Source of the DNA: Paralithodes platypus | Lineage: Eukaryota > Arthropoda > Malacostraca > Decapoda > Lithodidae | DNA length: 64,000 nt | Direction of reading: 5' to 3' | NCBI GenBank assembly: GCA_032716605.1 | Contig: CM064552.1 | Location: 10,272,671-10,336,670 of the forward strand | The notes under the pieces: generated by a model | What the model saw: the letters and a program-made list of their open reading frames with translations, nothing else | Told to the model about the DNA's origin: nothing | Database searches by the model: none | Translations under genes and position numbers: made by a program | Part shown: piece by piece, positions 10,900 to 25,009 of the stretch | Position numbering within the stretch: position 1 is the stretch's first letter | How the letters are laid out: the number at the start of each line of letters is the position of its first letter

Positions 10900-11919
10900 G
10901 TGACAAAGCTAACTGAATTCTAAATTACATTAAATTTTTTTTTTTTTTTTACTTTAACAAAATACTCTGAATATCAGAGTCCAGCCTTTGGTATGAACCT
11001 AAGGTGAACTGTATCCTATTACATGTATTATAATAAAACAATAAAGATATGGTATTCAAAACTTTTACTTTATTTCCAAATATTACATGACTGTTATTTG
11101 TGATAGAATTACTTAAGTCTTCAAGCACCTTTCAATGCACTACTTAGAGTTACTATAAGTACTAGTTCCATCACTTACAAACATTAGGCTTTGGGATTAT
11201 CAACAACTAAAGTATGCCGTTTTAAATAGATACTTTATAAAGCAGCATTGACTAAAGTCATTGGACATTATAAATTAAAATTTAAAACTTCCAAAGATAA
11301 TAAGGGAAAAATAACTTTGGAAACTGAACTGTTACTAAAAGATTGTACTGTAATTTCTTTGGGTACTGGATATTTTTTAAGTGACTATGTTTTATGAATT
11401 ATTATTATAATGAACAACTATTATAAACCTTTAAAACTTATTGTCACTAATAAAATTGACTTGGTATACTTACGTTTCTCAATAAACCTTGTAACATTTG
11501 GCTTTGCCAAATTATATTTATAATTAAAACTTTCAAAATAAACAAACCAAAACTTGGACTACACAAGATAGACTCAAAGGAACTAATCAAAATAACTTAT
11601 AAAATTCCAAACTTCATGGATACAATGGTCAACTGGTTCAAGCATATAAATAATCATGGACTTGACAAGAATATAAATGTCTGAGTGGCTTAGAGACTAG
11701 CATCAGAGTACATGTACCAATAATATGGACTCTCTCATTAAACTGAGTAAAGATTATTAAAAGTAAATAAAAGTGAATGTGCCTGAGCATATACTGATAG
11801 TTAATTATACAAATAAAAGAAGGCATCAATTATTGGTACTGAGAAATACAACATAGTAAGGACCTAAGTAAATATGCCATACCTATATTGCTAAGCAATG
11901 TTTCATCAATAAATAAAAA
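10900..11919. other. AT-rich region without a gene
   Basis: Includes an oligo-T run (about 10927-10941) and a copy of the AACTTGCA repeat near 11523-11610. Nothing coding is supported. Confidence 0.5.
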
Positions 11920-12162
11920 TTTCAAACTAAGCAAACCAAAACTGGAACAAAGTCAAAATAACTAGTCAAAATTGCTATGTGGAAACAAATCTATTATATA
12001 GCCTATCATTCATCAGACAAATATTACCATAATCAAAACCAATTATAATGTCAAACTTGCACAATAAACAAACTGAAACTATAAAGACAAAAGAACTTAT
12101 CAACATTGTAGAAACTATGCTTGAGCAACAAAATTAAAGGGAAATCAAGCATCAACAAACTC
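11920..12162 (+). repeat. Left flank block shared with 31075-31332
   Basis: Two AACTTGCA repeat units in a row, separated by CCTATCATTCATCAGACAAA, ending AATCAAGCATCAACA. The same order and almost the same sequence occur at 31075-31332. Homology stops at CATCAACA, exactly where the satellite-related inverted sequence begins. Confidence 0.75.
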
Positions 12163-12235
12163 AAGGTTTTTCGAGATTTTTTTTCAATATTTCAAAAAAT
12201 CTCAAAAAACCTTGGGTTTAAGCCCAGGCAAATGA
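12163..12235. repeat. Inverted satellite fragment at left array edge
   Basis: CAAGGTTTTTCGAGATTTT and, after a short AATATTT loop, its complement AAAATCTCAAAAAACCTTG. The right arm continues into an inverted piece of the monomer (GGTTTAAGCCCAGGC), then switches to forward monomers at ACGAATCC. The array therefore opens with a foldback. Confidence 0.75.
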
Positions 12236-15200
12236 CGAATCCAAATATGTAATAATATTGACAAGTCAAAATTCGACCAAAATCACCGATTTGCCTGGGC
12301 TTAAACCCAAGGTTTTTTGAGATTTTTTTTCCGATTCTGGGCGAATGGCTGGCCGGAAATGAAATCTAAGACCATGTCTAGAAGCAGCTCGGCGAGAAAA
12401 ATCGAATGGCACCAAGTAGAATTCCCTAGGACTTATAGTTTGGGCTACAGAGGACTTTTAAAGTCCAAAAAACGGTCCCCTGGGCCCTCCAGGAAGGCCC
12501 GTCAAAATCGAAATCCTAAACTAATGCTCCGATTTTAATTCTGTTTGCGCCATTCGATTCAGCTTGCCAAAGTGTACTTATGGTATAAATATAAACAAAA
12601 TCCGTTCATAAATAACTCGTCTATGGAGTTTTTAAACTTTAAAATAGGCCTAGGGGGCCTAAAAATAGGTCAAAATTAAAAAACAATTATACCATTGAAT
12701 CCGCAACGGCGAGACGAATCCAAATATGTAATAATATTGACAAGTCAAAATTCGACCAAAATCACCGATTTCCCTGGGCTTAAACCCAAGGTTTTTTGAG
12801 ATTTTTTTCTCGATTCTGGCCGAATGGCTAGACGAAAATGAAATCTAAGACCATGTCTAGAAGCAGCTCGGCGAGAAAAATCGAATGGCACCAAGTAGAA
12901 TTCCCTAGGACTTATAGTTTGGGCTACAGAGGACTTTTAAAGTCCAAAAAACGGTCCCCTGGGCCCTCCAGGAAGGCCCGTCAAAATCGAAATCCTAAAA
13001 CTAATGCTCCGATTTTAATTCTGTTTGCGCCATTCGATTCAGCTTGCCAAAGTGTACTTATGGTATAAATATAAACAAAATCCGTTCATAAATAACTCGT
13101 CTATGGAGTTTGTAAACTTTAAAATAGGCCTAGGGGGCCTAAAAATAGGTCAAAATTAAAAAACAATTATACCGTTGAATCCGCAACGGCGAGACGAATC
13201 CAAATATGTAATAATATTGACAAGTCAAAATTCGACCAAAATCACCGATTTCCCTGGGCTTAAACCCAAGGTTTTTTGAGATTTTTTTTTCGATTCTGGC
13301 CGAATGGCTAGACGAAAATGAAATCTAAGACCATGTCTAGAAGCAGCTCGGCGAGAAAAATCGAATGGCACCAAGTAGAATTCCCTAGGACTTATAGTTT
13401 GGGCTACAGAGGACTTTTAAAGTCCAAAAAAACGGTCCCCTGGGCCCTCCAGGAAGGCCCGTCAAAATCGAAATCCTAAACTAATGCTCCGATTTTAATT
13501 CTGTTTGCGCCATTCGATTCAGCTTGCCAAAGTGTACTTATGGTATAAATTTAAACAAAATCCGTTCATAAATAATTCGTCTATGGAGTTTGTAAACTTT
13601 AAAATAGGCCTAGGGGGCCTAAAAATAGGTCAAAATTAAAAAATAATTATACCGTTGAATCCGCAACGGCGAGACGAATCCAAATATGTAATAATATTGA
13701 CAAGTCAAAATTCGACCAAAATCACCGATTTCCCAAGGTTTTTTGAGATTTTTTGTCTCGATTCTGGCCGAATGGCTAGACGAAAATGAAATCTAAGACC
13801 ATGTCTAGAAGCAGCTCGGCGAGAAAAATCGAATGGCACCAAGTAGAATTCCCTAGGACTTATAGTTTGGGCTACAGAGGACTTTTAAAGTCCAAAAAAC
13901 GGTCCCCTGGGCCCTCCAGGAAGGCCCGTCAAAATCGAAATCCTAAACTAATGGTCCGATTTTAATTCTGTTTGCGCCATTCGATTCAGCTTGCCAAAGT
14001 GTACTTATGGTATAAATATAAACAAAATCCGTTCATAAATAACTCGTCTATGGAGTTTGTAAACTTTAAAATAGGCCTAGGGGGCCTAAAAATAGGTCAA
14101 AATTAAAAAACAATTATACCGTTGAATCCGCAACGGCGAGACGAATCCAAATATGTAATAATATTGACAAGTCAAAATTCGACCAAAATCACCGATTTCC
14201 CTGGGCTAAACCCAAGGTTTTTTGAGATTTTTGTTCTCGATTCTGGCCGAATGGCTAGACGAAAATGAAATCTAAGACCATGTCTAGAAGCAGCTCGGCG
14301 AGAAAAATCGAATGGCACCAAGTAGAATTCCCTAGGACTTATAGTTTGGGCTACAGAGGACTTTTAAAGTCCAAAAAACGGTCCCCTGGGCCCTCCAGGA
14401 AGGCCCGTCAAAATCGAAATCCTAAACTAATGCTCCGATTTTAATTCTGTTTGCGCCATTCGATTCAGCTTGCCAAAGTGTACTTATGGTATAAATATAA
14501 ACAAAATCCGTTCATAAATAACTCGTCTATGGAGTTTGTAAACTTTAAAATAGGCCTAGGGGGCCTAAAAATAGGTCAAAATTAAAAAACAATTATACCG
14601 TTGAATCCGCAACGGCGAGACGAATCCAAATATGTAATAATATTGACAAGTCAAAATTCGACCAAAATCACCGATTTCCCTGGGCTTAAACCCAAGGTTT
14701 TTTGAGATTTTTTTTCTCGATTCTGGCCGAATGGCTAGACGAAAATGAAATCTAAGACCATGTCTAGAAGCAGCTCGGCGAGAAAAATCGAATGGCACCA
14801 AGTAGAATTCCCTAGGACTTATAGTTTGGGCTACAGAGGACTTTTAAAGTCCAAAAAACGGTCCCCTGGGCCCTCCAGGAAGGCCCGTCAAAATCGAAAT
14901 CCTAAACTAATGCTCCGATTTTAATTCTGTTTGCGCCATTCGATTCAGCTTGCCAAAGTGTACTTATGGTATAAATATAAACAAAATCCGTTCATAAATA
15001 ACTCGTCTATGGAGTTTTTAAACTTTAAAATAGGCCTAGGGGGCCTAAAAATAGGTCAAAATTAAAAAACAATTATACCGTTGAATCCGCAACGGCGAGA
15101 CGAATCCAAATATGTAATAATATTGACAAGTCAAAATTCGACCAAAATCACCGATTTCCCTAGGTTTTTTGAGATTTTTTTTCTCGATTCTGGCCGAATG

Positions 15201-18200
15201 GCTAGACGAAAATGAAATCTAAGACCATGTCTAGAAGCAGCTCGGCGAGAAAAATCGAATGGCACCAAGTAGAATTCCCTAGGACTTATAGTTTGGGCTA
15301 CAGAGGACTTTTAAAGTCCAAAAAACGGTCCCCTGGGCCCTCCAGGAAGGCCCGTCAAAATCGAAATCCTAAACTAATGCTCCGATTTTAATTCTGTTTG
15401 CGCCATTCGATTCAGCTTGCCAAAGTGTACTTATGGTATAAATATAAACAAAATCCGTTCATAAATAACTCGTCTATGGAGTTTGTAAACTTTAAAATAG
15501 GCCTAGGGGGCCTAAAAATAGGTCAAAATTAAAAAAAATTATACCGTTGAATCCGCAACGGCGAGACGAATCCAAATATGTAATAATATTGACAAGTCAA
15601 AATTCGACCAAAATCACCGATTTCCCTGGGCTAAACCCAAGGTTTTTTGAGATTTTTGTTCTCGATTCTGGCCGAATGGCTAGACGAAAATGAAATCTAA
15701 GACCATGTCTAGAAGCAGCTCGGCGAGAAAAATCGAATGGCACCAAGTAGAATTCCCTAGGACTTATAGTTTGGGCTACAGAGGACTTTTAAAGTCCAAA
15801 AAACGGTCCCCTGGGCCCTCCAGGAAGGCCCGTCAAAATCGAAATCCTAAACTAATGCTCCGATTTTAATTCTGTTTGCGCCATTCGATTTAGCTTGCCA
15901 AAGTGTACTTATGGTATAAATATAAACAAAATCCGTTCATAAATAACTCGTCTATGGAGTTTGTAAACTTTAAAATAGGCCTAGGGGGCCTAAAAATAGG
16001 TCAAAATTAAAAAACAATTATACCGTTGAATCCGCAACGGCGAGACGAATCCAAATATGTAATAATATTGACAAGTNNNNNNNNNNNNNNNNNNNNNNNN
16101 NNNNNNNNNNNNNNNNNNNNNNNNNNNNNNNNNNNNNNNNNNNNNNNNNNNNNNNNNNNNNNNNNNNNNNNNNNNNTCAAAATCGAAATCCTAAACTAAT
16201 GGTCCGATTTTAATTCTGTTTGCGCCATTCGATTCAGCTTGTCAAAGTGTATTTATGGTATAAATTTAAACAAAATCCGTTCATAAATAACTCGTCTATG
16301 GAGTTTTTAAACTTTAAAATAGGCCTAGGGGGCCTAAAAATAGGTCAAAATTAAAAAATAATTATACCATTGAATTCGCAACGGCGAGACGAATCCGAAT
16401 ATGTAATAATATTGACAAGTCAAAATTCGACCAAAATCACCGATTTGCCTGGGCTTAAACCCAAGGTTTTTTGAGATTTTTTTTTCGATTCTGGCTGAAT
16501 GGCTGGGCGAAACTGAAATCTAAGACCATGTCTAGAAGCAGCTCGGCGAGAAAAATCGAATGGCACCAAGTAGAATTCCCTAGGACTTATAGTTTGGGCT
16601 ACAGAGGACTTTTAAAGTCCAAAAAACGGTCCCCTGGGCCCTCCAGGAAGGCCCTGTCAAAATCGAAATCCTAAACTAATGGTCCGATTTTAATTCTGTT
16701 TGCGCCATTCGATTCAGCTTGTCAAAGTGTACTTATGGTATAAATTTAAACAAAATCCGTTCATAAATAACTCGTCTATGGAGTTTTTAAACTTTAAAAT
16801 AGGCCTAGGGGGCCTAAAAATAGGTCAAAATTAAAAAATAATTATACCATTGAATCCGCAACGGCGAGACGAATCCGAATATGTAATAATATTGACAAGT
16901 CAAAATTCGACCAAAATCACCGATTTGCCTGGGCTTAAACCCAAGGTTTTTTGAGATTATTTTTTCGATTCTGGCCGAACGGCTGGGCGAAACTGAAATC
17001 TAAGACCATGTCTAGAAGCAGCTCGGCGAGAAAAATCGAATGGCACCAAGTAGAATTCCCTAGGACTTATAGTTTGGGCTACAGAGGACTTTTAAAGTCC
17101 AAAAAACGGTCCCCTGGGCCCTCCAGGAAGGCCCTGTCAAAATCGAAATCCTAAACTAATGGTCCGATTTTAATTCTGTTTGCGCCATTCGATTCAGCTT
17201 GTCAAAGTGTACTTATGGTATAAATTTAAACAAAATCCGTTCATAAATAACTCGTCTATGGAGTTTTTAAACTTTAAAATAGGCCTAGGGGGCCTAAAAA
17301 TAGGTCAAAATTAAAAAATAATTATACCATTGAATCCGCAACGGCGAGACGAATCCGAATATGTAATAATATTGACAAGTCAAAATTCGACCAAAATCAC
17401 CGATTTGCCTGGGCTTAAAACCCAAGGTTTTTTGAGATTTTTTTTTTCGATTCTGGCTGAATGGCTGGGCGAAACTGAAATCTAAGACCATGTCTAGAAG
17501 CAGCTCGGCGAGAAAAATCGAATGGCACCAAGTAGAATTCCCTAGGACTTATAGTTTGGGCTACAGAGGACTTTTAAAGTCCAAAAACGGTCCCCTGGGC
17601 CCTCCAGGAAGGCCCTGTCAAAATCGAAATCCTAAACTAATGGTCCGATTTTAATTCTGTTTGCGCCATTCGATTCAGCTTGTCAAAGTGTACTTATGGT
17701 ATAAATTTAAACAAAATCCGTTCATAAATAACTCGTCTATGGAGTTTTTAAACTTTAAAATAGGCCTAGGGGGCCTAAAAATAGGTCAAAATTAAAAAAT
17801 AATTATACCATTGAATCCGCAACGGCGAGACGAATCCGAATATGTAATAATATTGACAAGTCAAAATTCGACCAAAATCACCGATTTGCCTGGGCAAACC
17901 CAAGGTTTTTTGAGATTTTTTTTTCGATTCTGGCTGAATGGCTGGGCGAAACTGAAATCTAAGACCATGTCTAGAAGCAGCTCGGCGAGAAAAATCGAAT
18001 GGCACCAAGTAGAATTCCCTAGGACTTATAGTTTGGGCTACAGAGGACTTTTAAAGTCCAAAAAACGGTCCCCTGGGCCCTCCAGGAAGGCCCTGTCAAA
18101 ATCGAAATCCTAAACTAATGGTCCGATTTTAATTCTGTTTGCGCCATTCGATTCAGCTTGTCAAAGTGTACTTATGGTATAAATTTAAACAAAATCCGTT

Positions 18201-21200
18201 CATAAATAACTCGTCTATGGAGTTTTTAAACTTTAAAATAGGCCTAGGGGGCCTAAAAATAGGTCAAAATTAAAAAATAATTATACCATTGAATCCGCAA
18301 CGGCGAGACGAATCCGAATATGTAATAATATTGACAAGTCAAAATTCGACCAAAATCACCGATTGCCTGCCAAGGTTTTTTGAGATTTTTTTTTCGATTC
18401 TGGCTGAATGGCTGGGCGAAACTGAAATCTAAGACCATGTCTAGAAGCAGCTCGGCGAGAAAAATCGAATGGCACCAAGTAGAATTCCCTAGGACTTATA
18501 GTTTGGGCTACAGAGGACTTTTAAAGTCCAAAAAAACGGTCCCCTGGGCCCTCCAGGAAGGCCCTGTCAAAATCGAAATCCTAAACTAATGGTCCGATTT
18601 TAATTCTGTTTGCGCCATTCGATTCAGCTTGTCAAAGTGTACTTATGGTATAAATTTAAACAAAATCCGTTCATAAATAACTCGTCTATGGAGTTTTTAA
18701 ACTTTAAAATAGGCCTAGGGGGCCTAAAAATAGGTCAAAATTAAAAAATAATTATACCATTGAATCCGCAACGGCGAGACGAATCCGAATATGTAATAAT
18801 ATTGACAAGTCAAAATTCGACCAAAATCACCGATTTGCCTGGGCTTAAACCCAAGGTTTTTTGAGATTTTGTTTTCGATTCTGGCTGAATGGCTGGGCGA
18901 AACTGAAATCTAAGACCATGTCTAGAAGCAGCTCGGCGAGAAAAATCGAATGGCACCAAGTAGAATTCCCTAGGACTTATAGTTTGGGCTACAGAGGACT
19001 TTTAAAGTCCAAAAAACGGTCCCCTGGGCCCTCCAGGAAGGCCCTGTCAAAATCGAAATCCTAAACTAATGGTCCGATTTTAATTCTGTTTGCGCCATTC
19101 GATTCAGCTTGTCAAAGTGTATTTATGGTATAAATTTAAACAAAATCCGTTCATAAATAACTCGTCTATGGAGTTTTTAAACTTTAAAATAGGCCTAGGG
19201 GGCCTAAAAATAGGTCAAAATTAAAAAATAATTATACCATTGAATCCGCAACGGCGAGACGAATCCGAATATGTAATAATATTGACAAGTCAAAATTCGA
19301 CCAAAATCACCGATTTGCCTGGGCAAACCCAAGGTTTTTTGAGATTTTTTTTCTCGATTCTGGCTGAATGGCTGGGCGAAACTGAAATCTAAGACCATGT
19401 CTAGAAGCAGCTCGGCGAGAAAAATCGAATGGCACCAAGTAGAATTTCCTAGGACTTATAGTTTGGGCTACAGAGGACTTTTAAAGTCCAAAAAACGGTC
19501 CCCTGGGCCCTCCAGGAAGGCCCTGTCAAAATCGAAATCCTAAACTAATGGTCCGATTTTAATTCTGTTTGCGCCATTCGATTCAGCTTGTCAAAGTGTA
19601 CTTATGGTATAAATTTAAACAAAATCCGTTCATAAATAACTCGTCTATGGAGTTTTTAAACATTAAAATAGGCCTAGGGGGCCTAAAAATAGGTCAAAAT
19701 TAAAAAAAATTATACCATTGAATCCGCAACGGCGAGACGAATCCGAATATGTAATAATATTGACAAGTCAAAATTCGACCAAAATCACCGATTTGTGGCC
19801 AAGGTTTTTTGAGATTTTTTTTTCGATTCTGGCTGAATGGCTGGGCGAAACTGAAATCTAAGACCATGTCTAGAAGCAGCTCGGCGAGAAAAATCGAATG
19901 GCACCAAGTAGAATTCCCTAGGACTTATAGTTTGGGCTACAGAGGACTTTTAAAGTCCAAAAAACGGTCCCCTGGGCCCTCCAGGAAGGCCCTGTCAAAA
20001 TCGAAATCCTAAACTAATGGTCCGATTTTAATTCTGTTTGCGCCATTCGATTCAGCTTGTCAAAGTGTACTTATGGTATAAATTTAAACAAAATCCGTTC
20101 ATAAATAACTCGTCTATGGAGTTTTTAAACTTTAAAATAGGCCTAGGGGGCCTAAAAATAGGTCAAAATTAAAAAATAATTATACCATTGAATCCGCAAC
20201 GGCGAGACGAATCCGAATATGTAATAATATTGACAAGTCAAAATTCGACCAAAATCACCGATTTGCCAAGGTTTTTTGAGATTTTTTTTTCGATTCTGGC
20301 TGAATGGCTGGGCGAAACTGAAATCTAAGACCATGTCTAGAAGCAGCTCGGCGAGAAAAATCGAATGGCACCAAGTAGAATTCCCTAGGACTTATAGTTT
20401 GGGCTACAGAGGACTTTTAAAGTCCAAAAAACGGTCCCCTGGGCCCTCCAGGAAGGCCCTGTCAAAATCGAAATCCTAAACTAATGGTCCGATTTTAATT
20501 CTGTTTGCGCCATTCGATTCAGCTTGTCAAAGTGTATTTATGGTATAAATTTAAACAAAATCCGTTCATAAATAACTCGTCTATGGAGTTTTTAAACTTT
20601 AAAATAGGCCTAGGGGGCCTAAAAATAGGTCAAAATTAAAAACAATTATATCATTGAATCCGCAACGGCGAGACGAATCCGAATATGTAATAATATTGAC
20701 AAGTCAAAATTCGACCAAAATCACCGATTTGCCAGGGCTTTTTGAGGTTTTTTGAGATTTTTTTTTCGATTCTGGCTGAATGGCTGGGCGAAACTGAAAT
20801 CTAAGACCATGTTTAGAAGCAGCTCGGCGAGAAAAATCGAATGGCACCAAGTAGAATTCCCTAGGACTTATAGTTTGGGCTACAGAGGACTTTTAAAGTC
20901 CAAAAAACGGTCCCCTGGGCCCTCCAGGAAGGCCCTGTCAAAATCGAAATCCTAAACTAATGGTCCGATTTTAATTCTGTTTGCGCCATTCGATTCAGCT
21001 TGTCAAAGTGTACTTATGGTATAAATTTAAACAAAATCCGTTCATAAATAACTCGTCTATGGAGTTTTTAAACTTTAAAATAGGCCTAGGGGGCCTAAAA
21101 ATAGGTCAAAATTAAAAAATAATTATACCATTGAATCCGCAACGGCGAGACGAATCCGAATATGTAATAATATTGACAAGTCAAAATTCGACCAAAATCA

Positions 21201-24200
21201 CCGATTTGCCTGGGCTTAAACCCAAGGTTTTTTGAGATTTTTTTTTCGATTCTGGCTGAATGGCTGGGCGAAACTGAAATCTAAGACCATGTCTAGAAGC
21301 AGCTCGGCGAGAAAAATCGAATGGCACCAAGTAGAATTCCCTAGGACTTATAGTTTGGGCTACAGAGGACTTTTAAAGTCCAAAAAACGGTCCCCTGGGC
21401 CCTCCAGGAAGGCCCTGTCAAAATCGAAATCCTAAACTAATGGTCCGATTTTAATTCTGTTTGCGCCATTCGATTCAGCTTGTCAAAGTGTACTTATGGT
21501 ATAAATTTAAACAAAATCCGTTCATAAATAACTCGTCTATGGAGTTTTTAAACTTTAAAATAGGCCTAGGGGGCCTAAAAATAGGTCAAAATTAAAAATA
21601 ATTATACCATTGAATCCGCAACGGCGAGACGAATCCGAATATGTAATAATATTGACAAGTCAAAATTCGACCAAAATCACCGATTTGCCAAGGTTTTTTG
21701 AGATTTTTTTTTCGATTCTGGCTGAATGGCTGGGCGAAACTGAAATCTAAGACCATGTCTAGAAGCAGCTCGGCGAGAAAAATCGAATGGCACCAAGTAG
21801 AATTCCCTAGGACTTATAGTTTGGGCTACAGAGGACTTTTAAAGTCCAAAAAACGGTCCCCTGGGCCCTCCAGGAAGGCCCTGTCAAAATCGAAATCCTA
21901 AACTAATGGTCCGATTTTAATTCTGTTTGCGCCATTCGATTCAGCTTGTCAAAGTGTACTTATGGTATAAATTTAAACAAAATCCGTTCATAAATAACTC
22001 GTCTATGGAGTTTTTAAACTTTAAAATAGGCCTAGGGGGCCTAAAAATAGGTCAAAATTAAAAAATAATTATACCATTGAATCCGCAACGGCGAGACGAA
22101 TCCGAATATTTAATAATATTGACAAGTCAAAATTCGACCAAAATCACCGATTTGCCTGGGCAAAGGTTTTTTGAGATTTTTTTTTCGATTCTGGCTGAAT
22201 GGCTGGGCGAAACTGAAATCTAAGACCATGTCTAGAAGCAGCTCGGCGAGAAAATCGAATGGCACCAAGTAGAATTCCCTAGGACTTATAGTTTGGGCTA
22301 CAGAGGACTTTTAAAGTCCAAAAAAACGGTCCCCTGGGCCCTCCAGGAAGGCCCTGTCAAAATCGAAATCCTAAACTAATGGTCCGATTTTAATTCTGTT
22401 TGCGCCATTCGATTCAGCTTGTCAAAGTGTACTTATGGTATAAATTTAAACAAAATCCGTTCATAAATAACTCGTCTATGGAGTTTTTAAACTTTAAAAT
22501 AGGCCTAGGGGGCCTAAAAATAGGTCAAAATTAAAAAATAATTATACCATTGAATCCGCAACGGCGAGACGAATCCGAATATGTAATAATATTGACAAGT
22601 CAAAATTCGACCAAAATCACCGATTTGCCTGGGCCCAAGGTTTTTTGAGATTTTTTTTTCGATTCTGGCTGAATGGCTGGGCGAAACTGAAATCTAAGAC
22701 CATGTCTAGAAGCAGCTCGGCGAGAAAAATCGAATGGCACCAAGTAGAATTCCCTAGGACTTATAGTTTGGGCTACAGAGGACTTTTAAAGTCCAAAAAA
22801 CGGTCCCCTGGGCCCTCCAGGAAGGCCCTGTCAAAATCGAAATCCTAAACTAATGGTCCGATTTTAATTCTGTTTGCGCCATTCGATTCAGCTTGTCAAA
22901 GTGTACTTATGGTATAAATTTAAACAAAATCCGTTCATAAATAACTCGTCTATGGAGTTTTTAAACTTTAAAATAGGCCTAGGGGGCCTAAAAATAGGTC
23001 AAAATTAAAAAATAATTATACCATTGAATCCGCAACGGCGAAACGAATCCAAATATGTAATAATATTGACAAGTCAAAATTCGACCAAAATCACCGATTT
23101 GCCTGGGCAAAGGTTTTTTGAGATTTTTTTTTCGATTCTGGCTGAATGGCTGGGCGAAACTGAAATCTAAGACCATGTCTAGAAGCAGCTCGGCGAGAAA
23201 AATCGAATGGCACCAAGTAGAATTCCCTAGGACTTATAGTTTGGGCTACAGAGGACTTTTAAAGTCCAAAAAACGGTCCCCTGGGCCCTCCAGGAAGGCC
23301 CTGTCAAAATCGAAATCCTAAACTAATGGTCCGATTTTAATTCTGTTTGCGCCATTCGATTCAGCTTGTCAAAGTGTACTTATGGTATAAATTTAAACAA
23401 AATCCGTTCATAAATAACTCGTCTATGGAGTTTTTAAACTTTAAAATAGGCCTAGGGGGCCTAAAAATAGGTCAAAATTAAAAAAATAATTATACCATTG
23501 AATCCGCAACGGCGAGACGAATCCGAATATGTAATAATATTGACAAGTCAAAATTCGACCAAAATCACCGATTTGCCTGGGCAAAACCCAAGGTTTTTTG
23601 AGATTTTTTTTTCGATTCTGGCTGAATGGCTGGGCGAAACTGAAATCTAAGACCATGTCTAGAAGCAGCTCGGCGAGAAAAATCGAATGGCACCAAGTAG
23701 AATTCCCTAGGACTTATAGTTTGGGCTACAGAGGACTTTTAAAGTCCAAAAAACGGTCCCCTGGGCCCTCCAGGAAGGCCCTGTCAAAATCGAAATCCTA
23801 AACTAATGGTCCGATTTTAATTCTGTTTGCGCCATTCGATTCAGCTTGCCTAAGTGTACTTATGGTATAAATTTAAACAAAATCCGTTCATAAATAACTC
23901 GTCTATGGAGTTTTTAAACTTTAAAATAGGCCTAGGGGGCCTAAAAATAGGTCAAAATTAAAAAATAATTATACCATTGAATCCGCAACGGCGAGACGAA
24001 TCCAAATATGTAATAATATTGACAAGTCAAAATTCGATCAAAATCACCGATTTGCCTGGGCCCAAGGTTTTTTGAAATTTTGTTTCGATTCTGGCCGAAT
24101 GGCTGGGCGAAACTGAAATCTAAGACCATGTCTAGAAGCAGCTTGGCGAGAAAAATCGAATGGCACCAAGTAGAATTCCCTAGGACTTATAGTTTGGGCT

Positions 24201-25009
24201 ACAGAGGACTTTTAAAGTCCAAAAAACGGTCCCCTGGGCCCTCCAGGAAGGCTGTCAAAATCGAAATCCTAAACTAATGGTCCGATTTTAATTCTGTTTG
24301 CGCCCTTCGATTCAGCTTGCCAAAGTGTACTTATGGTATAAATTTAAACAAAATCCGTTCATAAATAACTCGTCTATGGAGTTTTTAAACTTTAAAATAG
24401 GCCTAGGGGGCCTAAAAATAGGTCAAAATTAAAAAATAATTATACCATTGAATCCGCAACGGCGAGACGAATCCGAATATGTAATAATATTGACAAGTCA
24501 AAATTCGACCAAAATCACCGATTTGCCTGGGCTTAAGGTTTTTTGAGATTTTTTTTTCGATTCTGGCCGAATGGCTGGGCGAAACTGAAATCTAAGACCA
24601 TGTCTAGAAGCAGCTCGGCGAGAAAAATCGAATGGCACCAAGTAGAATTCCCTAGGACTTATAGTTTGGGCTACAGAGGACTTTTAAAGTCCAAAAAACG
24701 GTCCCCTGGGCCCTCCAGGAAGGCCCTGTCAAAATCGAAATCCTAAACTAATGGTCCGATTTTAATTCTGTTTGCGCCATTCAATTCAGCTTGCCAAAGT
24801 GTACTTATGGTATAAATTTAAACAAAATCCGTTCATAAATAACTCGTCTATGGAGTTTTTAAACTTTAAAATAGGCCTAGGGGGCCTAAAAATAGGTCAA
24901 AATTAAAAAATAATTATACCATTGAATCCGCAACGGCGAGACGAATCCGAATATGTAATAATAATGACAAGTCAAAATTCGACCAAAATCACCGATTTGC
25001 CTTGGTGTT
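12236..25009 (+). repeat. Satellite array, at least 26 monomers of about 480 bp
   Basis: The word CCATGTCTAGAAG recurs at 12372, 12851, 13331, 13799, 14279, 14759, 15225 and 15703, then after the gap from 16527 to 24598 every 465-481 bp (18 more). Monomers contain GGCCTAGGGGGCCTA, GGTCCCCTGGGCCCTCC and ACCAAAATCACCGATTTGCC. Two subfamilies are visible: before the gap GCTAGACGAAAATG, after it GCTGGGCGAAACTG. Length differences between monomers come mainly from one site, the GCCTGGGCTTAAACCCAAGG segment. The repeated 60-67 codon frames are by-products of the repeat. Confidence 0.95.
16077..16176. other. Assembly gap of 100 N
   Basis: A run of exactly 100 N inside the satellite, most likely a placeholder of unknown true length. 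It also marks the boundary between the two monomer subfamilies, so copy number and the transition cannot be read from this assembly. Confidence 0.95.

Noticed and set aside
12317..24746. Repeated open frames of 60-107 codons in the satellite (both strands)
   Set aside because: They repeat only because the monomer repeats. They change length with hairpin-site indels, have no domain, and both strands are equally open.
12236..25009. CRISPR-like array
   Set aside because: Units are 480 bp with no short repeat/spacer alternation, in a eukaryotic repeat landscape.
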